25,301 bases of DNA, from IMG/VR virus record IMGVR_UViG_3300047560_001111, positions 1 through 25,301 of that record; one strand, written 5' to 3'. Below are positions 15,194 to 21,231 of this stretch, in pieces. The notes beneath the pieces are model-generated. The model saw nothing but the letters and a program-made list of their open reading frames with translations, was not told where the DNA came from and searched no databases. The stretch is from a virus. A program made the translations under genes and the position numbers. Every line of letters starts with the position of its first letter. Positions within the stretch are counted from its first letter, which is position 1.

Positions 15194-15313
15194 CTAAAAT
15201 AATAGATTTAGTAATCCGGCAAGAACGGCATAATAGAGATAAGAGATTCCTGTAAGGACTAATAGTCCAAAAAAGAATCCGAAGATTGGTTCTTCTACAT
15301 CGTGGGTTCTCAT
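15194..15313 (-). CDS. 39-residue single-span membrane microprotein
   Basis: The frame from the ATG at 15313 to the TAG at 15194 encodes 39 residues: a short acidic N-terminus (MRTHDVEEP) and a long hydrophobic segment (FGFFFGLLVLTGISYLYYAV and onward). The ATG overlaps the stop of the upstream exported protein as TAATG. It is probably an inner-membrane peptide; no family is recognised. Confidence 0.65.
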   Translation of the reverse strand: MRTHDVEEPIFGFFFGLLVLTGISYLYYAVLAGLLNLLF

Positions 15314-15543
15314 TAGCATCCCTCCTTATAGAAACGCTCACCTCTAGCAGCCATTTGTGGAGTTGGTGTAACGAAACAACCAACCTTTTCCACCTTGATT
15401 GTTGGTGTATCCATGGCAGTATATTCAGCGGTTGATAGTGGTGATGCATGAACACTTGATGTGATTAGCATTAACAAACCAATCAAGCCGATTAGTAGTG
15501 GTGTATCTTTGTGGTTTGGATCTTTGAATGTTGCTGTTGCCAT
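15313..15543 (-). CDS. Small exported protein with N-terminal signal/anchor
   Basis: The 76-residue protein has a hydrophobic segment LLIGLIGLLMLITSS (16-30) followed by VHASP, a plausible signal-peptidase site. The mature part is short, with two cysteines (near residues 56 and 76, the last residue). AAAGGAGAACGAAC precedes the ATG, and a CTAAATA element is 50 bases upstream. Function unknown; its coupling to the membrane microprotein suggests a joint envelope role. Confidence 0.75.
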   Translation of the reverse strand: MATATFKDPNHKDTPLLIGLIGLLMLITSSVHASPLSTAEYTAMDTPTIKVEKVGCFVTPTPQMAARGERFYKEGC

Positions 15544-15592
15544 GTTCGTTCTCCTTTAAATTCGAATCACGAAATCTTTTCGCTTACAAATA

Positions 15593-15599
15593 TATTTAG
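15593..15599 (-). promoter_or_regulatory. Candidate late promoter CTAAATA
   Basis: Minus-strand CTAAATA lies about 50 bases before the ATG at 15543 in the intergenic region 15544-15690. It is followed by the short palindrome AAATATATTT and a hairpin CGAAA-AGA-TTTCG. Confidence 0.5.
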
Positions 15600-15690
15600 A
15601 AGAACTAAGTGTCTGTTTTCACTTATTAATGTTTGATAACGCACACGGTGAACGTGTTTTTGTGTCTGTCATGTGCGATATCGAACTTAT

Positions 15691-16323
15691 TTACGTTAAT
15701 ACAGGATACTTGTTTACAATATTACCTTTAGCGGTAGATACAGTGCAAGGAATAGTTCCACCAATATCTTTACCATCATATCGCCATTGGATCTGAATGA
15801 TGCCGACACCTTTGGCGTGCCATGCTCTCCAACCAGCGGCCTTACCAGAACCGAATGATTGATCATATTCAATCTCAATAACGTCGGTATAACCTAGCAT
15901 TAGGTTATACTGGTTACAAAACTTTACTCTTTGATTTCCTGGTGTACCAACTTCAAACTTTGTTGAAGCAATAGGATCGATCTGAATAGGTGCGTTAAAC
16001 TCGTCACCGATATTCTGTAGACCACCCCAGAAAATCTCTTTTCCTTTAGTGAAGGCCGTTGTTCGGTAGGTCGTCCAAAACTGATATGCTCGTCTTGGAT
16101 AGATGTCGGCACTCTCGGTTACTCCTCGTTCTCCAAGATAGTCCATCACCCAAGTGGAGGTCCACTTGTTGTCGTGGTAATCCTCTTGATAGAAATGTCG
16201 ATTGTCACCTGAGTTCCACACCATAAATGAATATGGTTTACCATCAGCACCATTGCCAAAGTTATGAATTGATAGATAACCTGGTTCTGGTGTTGGCCAA
16301 TAATTTCGGAATAGAAATGCCAT
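15691..16323 (-). CDS. Hypothetical protein, beta-rich, aromatic-rich
   Basis: The 210-residue protein starts at the ATG at 16323, which overlaps the upstream stop as TAATG; a GTG nine codons earlier lies inside the previous gene and is less likely. It is rich in Trp, Tyr and Gly (FRNYWPTPEPGYLSIHNFGN; YQFWTTYRTTAF; WRAWHAKGVG) and looks like a beta-sandwich or lectin-like fold. No membrane segment, signal peptide or known catalytic motif is visible. I cannot assign a function. Confidence 0.75.
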   Translation of the reverse strand: MAFLFRNYWPTPEPGYLSIHNFGNGADGKPYSFMVWNSGDNRHFYQEDYHDNKWTSTWVMDYLGERGVTESADIYPRRAYQFWTTYRTTAFTKGKEIFWGGLQNIGDEFNAPIQIDPIASTKFEVGTPGNQRVKFCNQYNLMLGYTDVIEIEYDQSFGSGKAAGWRAWHAKGVGIIQIQWRYDGKDIGGTIPCTVSTAKGNIVNKYPVLT

Positions 16324-16520
16324 TACTTTTCCTCCGTGTGTTTGTCCCATTTACCGATAGGACACTTTGAGTCCATGAACATTGTCTTGCCATTCATAAA
16401 ACAACCACACTTCTTACATTGACTAGTCGATGGTTTGAAATACTCACACTCCCGACAAATCTTCATTCTTTCTTCGGATACTTTTCTTCTCTTTGCCCAA
16501 AGATTATCAAGTTCTAGCAT
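16323..16520 (-). CDS. Zinc-ribbon phage protein (DUF6171-like)
   Basis: The 65-residue protein has ERMKICRECEYFKPSTSQC, then KKCGCFMNGKT and SKCPIGKW. The paired CxxC elements indicate a zinc ribbon. The pattern (I-C-x-x-C-x-x-F...CGCFM...CP-x-x-KW) is that of a small phage family I recall as DUF6171; its function is not known. It ends in a TAATG overlap with the next gene. Confidence 0.78.
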   Translation of the reverse strand: MLELDNLWAKRRKVSEERMKICRECEYFKPSTSQCKKCGCFMNGKTMFMDSKCPIGKWDKHTEEK

Positions 16521-16550
16521 AGTAATACCCCACTACGGGATATATAGGCA

Positions 16551-16578
16551 AAAGAAAAGGGCGGTATTTCTACCGCCC
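16551..16578 (-). terminator. Rho-independent terminator after the M15-like peptidase gene
   Basis: On the minus strand the stem GGGCGGTA/TACCGCCC with a GAAA tetraloop is followed directly by TTTTCTTTT. It begins 7 bases after the stop codon at 16585. This is the clearest intrinsic terminator in the window. Confidence 0.92.
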
Positions 16579-16584
16579 TCCTTG

Positions 16585-17082
16585 TTATCGCTGAACGTGC
16601 ATATGATTGTAGTGTCCGGCCACACGCCACAACACCGTATATCCCTCGCTTCTTAATTCTTGAGCAAGGGAATCAAATCTATGTGCATACCCAGAACGTG
16701 CTTCAACCACGCCACGACCCACATTGATGTCGATGGCACGGCCAGCATAGTGCGCCCAACCATGATGAACGTGATGAACGCCACCAAATCTTGGATGTTC
16801 CGATACACGGAAACCTCTATGCTGTAAGTCATAGCCTAGGGCGACTAAGGAGTTTGAAGCATGACCGAAACCCCAATGATCTTCTTGCTCCTGCTTATAC
16901 GCCATGGATTGTCTCTTGTTTTTAAAACGTGGCTGAGGTGAGACGGCCCAGTTATCACCACCTAGAATAGAGGTGATGAAATCTGGTTCCTCGGCAACGT
17001 GATTGCCTGAATAGCGGCTTCTTGCTTCTGCGGTACCGCATAACGCAAGTACCGTAAAGAGAGCAAATAAAACCTTCTTCAT
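16585..17082 (-). CDS. Exported M15-like peptidase (DD-/LD-peptidase fold)
   Basis: The 165-residue protein has a classic signal peptide (MKKVLFALFTVLALCGTAEA, cleavage about residue 20). The C-terminal half carries HYAGRAIDIN (H111, D118) and HYNHMH (157-162), the H...D...HxH zinc-ligand layout of the M15/hedgehog-type peptidases that cleave peptidoglycan peptides. A His-rich loop (GGVHHVHHGWAH) precedes it. Export to the periplasm by Sec would act on the cell wall without a holin. It has its own terminator and a long structured leader (17083-17275). Confidence 0.82.
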   Translation of the reverse strand: MKKVLFALFTVLALCGTAEARSRYSGNHVAEEPDFITSILGGDNWAVSPQPRFKNKRQSMAYKQEQEDHWGFGHASNSLVALGYDLQHRGFRVSEHPRFGGVHHVHHGWAHYAGRAIDINVGRGVVEARSGYAHRFDSLAQELRSEGYTVLWRVAGHYNHMHVQR

Positions 17083-17266
17083 TATAGTACCTTTCTGTTA
17101 TGCCTCCACGCACAATGCTCCACAAGGAACGAAAGATGAATAAATTGTGGGATTGATTTAGACCGAAGTCTGACGAGGAGGAGTTAGATGCCGCCTGCCA
17201 TTACATCCGTGGTCAGGCGACTGTTATACAGACCGCAAGATCGCAAGCCTGTATAATTCTATTTAG
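17083..17266 (-). ncRNA. Structured leader or small RNA upstream of the M15-like peptidase
   Basis: About 190 bases between genes hold three hairpins read on the minus strand: TTATACAG/CTGTATAA (17224-17231 with 17249-17256); a nine-pair helix with one bulge (17192-17200 with 17210-17219); and AGAC-TTCG-GTCT (17160-17171). The last has a stable UUCG tetraloop only on the minus strand. A CTAAATA element (17260-17266) sits at the 5' side. It may be a regulatory 5' UTR or an independent RNA. Confidence 0.5.
17260..17266 (-). promoter_or_regulatory. Candidate late promoter CTAAATA
   Basis: Minus-strand CTAAATA lies 10 bases past the stop of the YkuK-like gene, just before the first leader hairpin and about 180 bases before the peptidase ATG. 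Confidence 0.4.
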
Positions 17267-17275
17267 GCGCCAGCG

Positions 17276-17737
17276 TTACAAACTTGGAAATTTGTCTGCT
17301 GCAATGGATGCCGCCCAAGCAGATGGTTTAACCTTAGGCGTAACACCAGTCATGCCTTTGATATATCCCATTGCTTCATTGATTACACACGATGAACCAT
17401 GCTTAAAGTCTGGGTTGATATCGATATGAACTTCATACTTTCTATCACCAATAGACTCGGCCAAGTCCAAATACATTTGTGCTGCCTTCATTACCTCATT
17501 CATAAGTCTCATACGAGGCTTATCACGAGATTGATCATAGTCACGTTCGGTAACAATCTCACCAAAAATCTTAGCACCTCGGTTACCATCATAATGGACA
17601 ACAACTACGGTTGCGTAGTCTGCCCACCAAATACCATGTCGCTTGTGTCTTTCCGAATCTGCACCGATGTAAATGTGGGTGGACTCGGAGGTATTTTCGA
17701 TAAAGTCTCTGACTTCATCCAAGTCCAACCTCTTCAT
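17276..17737 (-). CDS. YkuK/DUF458-like predicted RNase H-fold protein
   Basis: The 153-residue protein has IYIGADSE (22-29) at the position of an RNase H-like first strand, HIDINPDFKHGSS (about 104-116), and a C-terminal INEAMGYIKGMTG...KPSAWAASIAAD, which matches the bacterial YkuK (DUF458) family. That family is predicted to have an RNase H-like fold, but no activity is established that I know of. The acidic residues D27, D106 and D149 could form the metal site. It is two bases downstream of the AdoMet decarboxylase homologue. Confidence 0.82.
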   Translation of the reverse strand: MKRLDLDEVRDFIENTSESTHIYIGADSERHKRHGIWWADYATVVVVHYDGNRGAKIFGEIVTERDYDQSRDKPRMRLMNEVMKAAQMYLDLAESIGDRKYEVHIDINPDFKHGSSCVINEAMGYIKGMTGVTPKVKPSAWAASIAADKFPSL

Positions 17738-17739
17738 CG

Positions 17740-18087
17740 TTACTGCCTTTCTATATAACGGTCAATGATCTTTTTAGGAGCAAAGAACTGTTTAACTGTT
17801 TCAATTACCACGGCATTCTCATAGGGCTTACATGAGAAAACATCAAGGTAAAAATTGCCTGTGTCATCACAAAAATGGGCACAGATATTGGAGGTTTCGA
17901 TCAACTGAACCAGAGTATAACCCTGCTTGTCATCTTCTCCGAAATGGATGACCTGCGGTTCACCATAGGCCTTCATATGAATACGCTGCACTAATGCTTT
18001 CGCAAAGGCGGCAATGTTCTTTCCGTCTGTAATGAGTTCCTTGTCGCCTTCATAGCAATCAAGGACTAGATGATAACCCCATGCCAT
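17740..18087 (-). CDS. S-adenosylmethionine decarboxylase homologue (SpeH/SpeD type)
   Basis: The 115-residue protein matches the bacterial prokaryotic-type AdoMet decarboxylase: LVLDCYEGD at 7-15, a central VQLIETSNICAHF (60-72) where the family has LIESHISIHTWPE, and LDVFSCKPY (81-89). AdoMetDC self-cleaves at Glu-Ser to make a pyruvoyl group for polyamine synthesis. Here Glu-Ser is Glu-Thr-Ser (64-66), and the ESH His is Asn67. Phage homologues with altered motifs exist, and some SpeD relatives decarboxylate ornithine or arginine instead, so the substrate is uncertain. No spermidine synthase is seen. Confidence 0.82.
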   Translation of the reverse strand: MAWGYHLVLDCYEGDKELITDGKNIAAFAKALVQRIHMKAYGEPQVIHFGEDDKQGYTLVQLIETSNICAHFCDDTGNFYLDVFSCKPYENAVVIETVKQFFAPKKIIDRYIERQ

Positions 18088-18089
18088 TC

Positions 18090-18461
18090 TCAGATGTCCT
18101 TCTGTTTAGTCTGCTTCTTGTAGTTTTCCCAAATCTCCTCAATGGCATTCGGGTTAACAATAACATTACCCATATTCGCAATCAGGCAACTGGTCTCGCC
18201 TTTAGGCACGGTTGCTGTAACGACGATATTCTCGCCGCCGATCCAGACCGTTTCGATAACACCTTCTTTGTTATCTTCCTTGCGTGTCATATTTAGTAAC
18301 AGGGCATATCCCTTGTCATTCATAATCTTTTCAATGTCCTTGTTAGAGGCACAAGGAAGTTCTTCCTTCTTAGGTGCTTCTGCACTATGAGCATGATTGA
18401 CATACTGGAAGAAAGCCGAACCTAGCATAAAACCCACAACTGCAATAATAACGTTTCGCAT
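18090..18461 (-). CDS. Exported or membrane-anchored hypothetical protein
   Basis: The protein has a hydrophobic N-terminus (VIIAVVGFMLGSAFF) and then HAHSAEA, a plausible signal-peptidase site, followed by a ~95-residue polar domain with two cysteines (CASNK; SCLIAN). I chose the ATG at 18461 because AGAGGA lies six bases upstream; an ATG two codons earlier (18467) overlaps the preceding stop as ATGA and is also credible. No family recognised; the periplasmic location is inferred. Confidence 0.72.
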   Translation of the reverse strand: MRNVIIAVVGFMLGSAFFQYVNHAHSAEAPKKEELPCASNKDIEKIMNDKGYALLLNMTRKEDNKEGVIETVWIGGENIVVTATVPKGETSCLIANMGNVIVNPNAIEEIWENYKKQTKQKDI

Positions 18462-18463
18462 TG

Positions 18464-18748
18464 TCATTCCTCTGGATATTTGGTATGAACCGAGTTACAG
18501 TAACTAACCAACGAAACGTCAGAGTTACCACTTTTATACTTAGTGATCATTTTCTTAATAGGTGCGGTCACGAGGTCCGCAAATCCATCTGCTATATGTA
18601 TGCCTTCTTGTATATCAAAGTTTGGTAGATTAAAGGTTTTGATATACTCACGTTTGGCATATTCTTCATTATCAGCATCGATGATCATAATAGCCTGCAT
18701 ATGACCATCTTTGTTTTGAATGTCGGATGTGATAGTGAAGTAGCACAT
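18464..18748 (-). CDS. Hypothetical protein
   Basis: The likely start is the ATG at 18748 (MCYFTITSDIQNKDGHMQ), giving 94 residues; the frame stays open upstream but there overlaps the Gly/Tyr-rich gene, whose stop lies two bases before this ATG. The sequence has a mixed alpha/beta look with AIMIIDADNEEYAKREYIK, and resembles small phage proteins I cannot name. No membrane segment. The ribosome site is weak, so translation may depend on coupling with the gene before it. Confidence 0.7.
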   Translation of the reverse strand: MCYFTITSDIQNKDGHMQAIMIIDADNEEYAKREYIKTFNLPNFDIQEGIHIADGFADLVTAPIKKMITKYKSGNSDVSLVSYCNSVHTKYPEE

Positions 18749-18749
18749 A

Positions 18750-19109
18750 TTACCAACCACCGAAGATGTCATCTTCCTCATACACGGTGGCACCAGGACT
18801 ATTCTTGATGATAATCTGCTTCTTAACAGCAGGTGCCCGATATGCAGGAACAGCGACAGGTGCAGCATAGACAGGTGCGTAACCGTATCCATAACCGCCG
18901 TAAACCGGTGCACCGTAAGCATAAGGATAACCATATGTCTGGGCCATCATAGCACCAGCAAGAAGGCCACCTACTGCCATTCCAGCAATAGCACCTCCAC
19001 CATATCCCCATCCGCCGTAACCCCAACCGCCGTACCACGCCTTGGCGGGCGCAGCAGTAGCGAACGCCAATCCGAGGACGGCGACCAATGCAATAATTTG
19101 TTTTCTCAT
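18750..19109 (-). CDS. Exported Gly/Tyr-rich protein
   Basis: The protein has 119 residues from the ATG at 19109, with AAGGA about eight bases upstream. It has a signal peptide (MRKQIIALVAVLGLAFATAA, cleavage after PAKA near residue 23), then WYGGWGYGGWGYGGG, a hydrophobic glycine-zipper-like run GAIAGMAVGGLLAGAMM, and Tyr/Pro/Ala repeats. The first third uses more G/C-ending codons than neighbouring genes. Similar small envelope proteins are common in alphaproteobacteria, so capture from a host is plausible. Function unknown; a glycine-zipper outer-membrane protein is one possibility. Confidence 0.75.
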   Translation of the reverse strand: MRKQIIALVAVLGLAFATAAPAKAWYGGWGYGGWGYGGGAIAGMAVGGLLAGAMMAQTYGYPYAYGAPVYGGYGYGYAPVYAAPVAVPAYRAPAVKKQIIIKNSPGATVYEEDDIFGGW

Positions 19110-19122
19110 TTCAGTGTTCCTT

Positions 19123-19317
19123 TTATCGAACGATAACATCTAACTGGTCACGGAAAAACTGTTTTAGTTTTTCATCAAAATCCTTACTGTCTATATAGTC
19201 ACGGTAAAGATCATATATTGCGTCTGAGGAATTGTTCACCTCGAAACCACGAGACTCAAGTTCCTCAATCATTTCTTCCGTATCAAGATCGGAGTATTCA
19301 AAATAGGCAACTGGCAT
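19123..19317 (-). CDS. Small acidic hypothetical protein
   Basis: The 64-residue protein is acidic and helical (DLDTEEMIEELESRGFEV; DFDEKLKQFFRDQL). It has its own perfect-consensus sigma70 promoter (19346-19374) and a leader of about 22 bases. Small acidic proteins under strong early promoters in phages are often host-takeover or anti-defence factors, but nothing in the sequence identifies a target. Confidence 0.78.
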   Translation of the reverse strand: MPVAYFEYSDLDTEEMIEELESRGFEVNNSSDAIYDLYRDYIDSKDFDEKLKQFFRDQLDVIVR

Positions 19318-19345
19318 TCCGTTTCCCTTTCATCATCATATTTGG

Positions 19346-19374
19346 ATTATATCAAAGGGGATCAGGAATGTCAA
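19346..19374 (-). promoter_or_regulatory. Consensus sigma70 promoter
   Basis: TTGACA (19374-19369), 17-base spacer, TATAAT (19351-19346): a full consensus match. The -10 box starts at the last base after the stop of the Ntn hydrolase gene. The -35 region shares the 11-mer AGGAATGTCAA (plus strand) with the promoter at 21722-21750. Confidence 0.92.
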
Positions 19375-20269
19375 TATATTCCGAAAAGGTTTTTAGGCTT
19401 TCCTTAATGGTAGTTTTGATTTCCGTACCACCATTTTCAACATCGATTTTGGAAAAGTGTCTGATCCTACCATCATAGGTTTTCTTAAGGATCTCGTTGT
19501 CCATTACCTTCACATTGAGTTTGTGAGGAGTGATTTTTAGATTTAGTTTGGTTTGAACAGGTCTGATAATAGCAATACCTTCCGATGGTACCAAGGCCCA
19601 TTGGAAGATGGTTCTCATCTGTCTAGGTTTGTTCTCGACACGGAAGCAATTCATCTGTAGGTCATCAGCAACCTTAGAAGCAAGAGCATCAAGCATTTCC
19701 TCTGGTGTGTTGGTACCTTCTACTGCTTTCTGTGCTATTCTCTTTCTGGATTCGCTGGACCTTCTCCAGATATCTTGCTTTTCATCTACACCGTATTGGA
19801 AACCTGCCCAAGGGTAATTGATACCGTGATTGGTTCTAACAATGGTTTTAGATTTCTGCATGACTGAAACGACAGACTTGTATTCGCCTTTGCCATTATC
19901 TTCTTTTGCTGCTTCTATTACCACCAACTTTTCTGGTGTAGCAACAAAGATAAAACCCGTCATCTTCTGGCCAACAAGGAACTTAACGGCATCCTCTTGT
20001 TTCATCTGGAGTGCCGCTAAGATATTCTTTCCGTCTTCCTTGTTTGTTTCACCGTTTAGAGAGGGAGTTAGACTGGTGGTAATGATCACAAGTCCATTAT
20101 GATTCATACCTTCTTGATAATGTATATCATGGTCATACATGACCAAGATTTCACCCACTTTATCATTAGGTTCATCCCTGAATGAGATATGCGAGACATA
20201 ATCTTGATCTCGGTTCTTTGCTAGAACCCAACCTGTATTCTTAAAATACTTTGCTGCTATGATACACAT
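19352..20269 (-). CDS. Ntn hydrolase, NRDE/TANGO2- or C45-like
   Basis: The 305-residue protein begins Met-Cys-Ile-Ile and has WVLAKNRDQDY at 14-24. Cys2 would become the N-terminal nucleophile after Met removal, and the NRDE-like motif (N19-R20-D21-Q22) is typical of the TANGO2/NRDE and acyltransferase-type Ntn families. These cleave amide bonds, for example in acyl-homoserine lactones, bile acids or penicillins; I cannot predict the substrate. NHNGLVIITTS and RTNHG (about 141-145) are further family-like elements. It starts 27 bases after a CTAAATA element. Confidence 0.82.
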   Translation of the reverse strand: MCIIAAKYFKNTGWVLAKNRDQDYVSHISFRDEPNDKVGEILVMYDHDIHYQEGMNHNGLVIITTSLTPSLNGETNKEDGKNILAALQMKQEDAVKFLVGQKMTGFIFVATPEKLVVIEAAKEDNGKGEYKSVVSVMQKSKTIVRTNHGINYPWAGFQYGVDEKQDIWRRSSESRKRIAQKAVEGTNTPEEMLDALASKVADDLQMNCFRVENKPRQMRTIFQWALVPSEGIAIIRPVQTKLNLKITPHKLNVKVMDNEILKKTYDGRIRHFSKIDVENGGTEIKTTIKESLKTFSEYIDIPDPL

Positions 20270-20280
20270 TGATTAAACCC

Positions 20281-20302
20281 ATAGGTGTGTGAACCTATTT
20301 AG
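20281..20302 (-). promoter_or_regulatory. Candidate late promoter plus hairpin
   Basis: Minus-strand CTAAATA (20302-20296) overlaps the stop of the RlpA-like gene and runs into a six-pair hairpin, ATAGGT/ACCTAT (20281-20286 with 20293-20298). The next ATG is 27 bases downstream. Confidence 0.5.
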
Positions 20303-20778
20303 TTTAATCTTTGGACGGAGATACTTGAAGTGCTACCCATGCCAATAGCACGAGCGGCACCATAAGACAAATCAAGGGAGCGGCCTCTAACGAAAGGACC
20401 TCTGTCATTAACGACAACAGTTGTGCAACCATGGTGACAAACTCTTAGGTGGGTTCCGAATGGAAGGGATCGATGTGCTGCTGTGTGGGCAGAAGGATTG
20501 AAAACTGCGCCTGACGCCGTATGTCTTGAGAGCCGTTCACCGTGCCCGTAAAATGAAGCAACCATGCGGCTGCCACCAGAATTGCTCCCAGCATAATCGC
20601 CATTATAATCGTTATCATAACGTGGAGAAACGCTCTTACCATGTCTTTTTCCTTTGACTGTCTGTGCTGGTTGAGACTGACCGCCAAAGAGACCACCGAA
20701 AAAATCGGATAACGGGTCGGCAGCGGCCGTGGTTGTGAGGGTAATGAATACGGCTATAGTAGTAAAAACTTTATGCAT
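20299..20778 (-). CDS. RlpA-like double-psi beta-barrel protein, exported
   Basis: The 159-residue protein has a signal peptide (MHKVFTTIAVFITLTTTAAA), a Gly/Ser-rich linker and a C-terminal RlpA domain from about residue 72: VASFYGHGERLSRHTASG, TAAHRSLPFGTHLRV, and VVVNDRGPFVRGRSLDLS. RlpA proteins act on peptidoglycan; some are lytic transglycosylases acting on denuded glycan. By alignment from memory with Pseudomonas RlpA, His102 of TAAH is kept, but the Glu and Asp after TASG are Ala91 and Asn94, so activity is doubtful. No SPOR domain. AAGGATATATC precedes the ATG. Confidence 0.87.
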   Translation of the reverse strand: MHKVFTTIAVFITLTTTAAADPLSDFFGGLFGGQSQPAQTVKGKRHGKSVSPRYDNDYNGDYAGSNSGGSRMVASFYGHGERLSRHTASGAVFNPSAHTAAHRSLPFGTHLRVCHHGCTTVVVNDRGPFVRGRSLDLSYGAARAIGMGSTSSISVQRLN

Positions 20779-20796
20779 GATATATCCTTGTTAGAT

Positions 20797-20871
20797 TGGA
20801 TCGGGGACTTGGACTCGAACCAAGAACGATGGACCCAGAAACCATAGTTTTACCAATTAAACTATCCCCGA
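20797..20871 (-). tRNA. tRNA-Gln(CUG)
   Basis: Cloverleaf with U1-A72, as expected for Gln, T73 and encoded CCA. Anticodon loop TTCTGGG gives CTG. Positions 31 and 39 are both T, a mismatch closing the anticodon loop. Last tRNA of the array. Confidence 0.82.
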
Positions 20872-20879
20872 ACAAAATT

Positions 20880-20963
20880 TGGTGCCGAGAGTAGGGTTCG
20901 AACCTACCGTGCTATAAGCGTCCGATTTACAGTCGGGTGCCCGTCCACTCAGGCGGTCTCGGC
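20880..20963 (-). tRNA. tRNA-Tyr(GUA)
   Basis: Class II tRNA with loop CTGTAAA (anticodon GTA), long variable arm, A73 and encoded CCA. Confidence 0.93.
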
Positions 20964-20967
20964 ATAA

Positions 20968-21041
20968 TGGTTGTCCCTGAAGGTATCGATCCTTCGTCTA
21001 TCGCTTATCAAGCGATTGCTCTACCTTTGAGCTAAGGGACA
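20968..21041 (-). tRNA. tRNA-Ile(GAU)
   Basis: Anticodon stem ATCGC/GCGAT with loop TTGATAA (GAT); acceptor TGTCCCT/AGGGACA, A73, encoded CCA. Its first base directly follows the stop codon of the gene at 21042-21230. Confidence 0.92.
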
Positions 21042-21230
21042 TCAACTCTTTAACTTTAGACCAGTCAACGGAATGTCGTAACATTCCATCGACACAATCT
21101 TATAAACTCCTGAACTCATAGCAATGAAACTTTCAACATCACTCCAATTTAAGAATGCCGTTTGGTATGTATTGCTACCATCCTTGATAAACACTATATA
21201 CTGTTTGCCTTCTTTTGTCAAGTCAATCAT
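21042..21230 (-). CDS. 62-residue hypothetical protein
   Basis: The ATG at 21230 has AAGGAG seven bases upstream and follows the HAD gene by one base. The product (MIDLTKEGKQYIVFIKDGSN and onward) is a small alpha/beta protein without membrane segments. The frame is open further upstream but only by overlapping the HAD gene. The stop ends at the first base before tRNA-Ile, so message and tRNA precursor are probably co-transcribed and separated by RNase P. A promoter-like sequence (21193-21221) lies inside the gene. Confidence 0.75.
   Translation of the reverse strand: MIDLTKEGKQYIVFIKDGSNTYQTAFLNWSDVESFIAMSSGVYKIVSMECYDIPLTGLKLKS
21193..21221 (-). promoter_or_regulatory. Promoter-like sequence inside the 62-residue gene
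   Basis: TTGACA (21221-21216), 17-base spacer, TATAGT (21198-21193). It would drive tRNA-Ile, -Tyr and -Gln separately from the rest of the array. It overlaps coding sequence, so it could be chance. Confidence 0.55.
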
Positions 21231-21231
21231 A

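Noticed and set aside
18290-18296. Seventh CTAAATA on the minus strand
   Set aside because: It lies mid-gene (codons for Leu-Leu-Asn-Met) with no gene start within 100 bases downstream.
18749-18934. N-terminal extension of the gene at 18464-18748
   Set aside because: It would overlap nearly half of the Gly/Tyr-rich gene and has unnatural composition; the ATG at 18748 follows that gene's stop.
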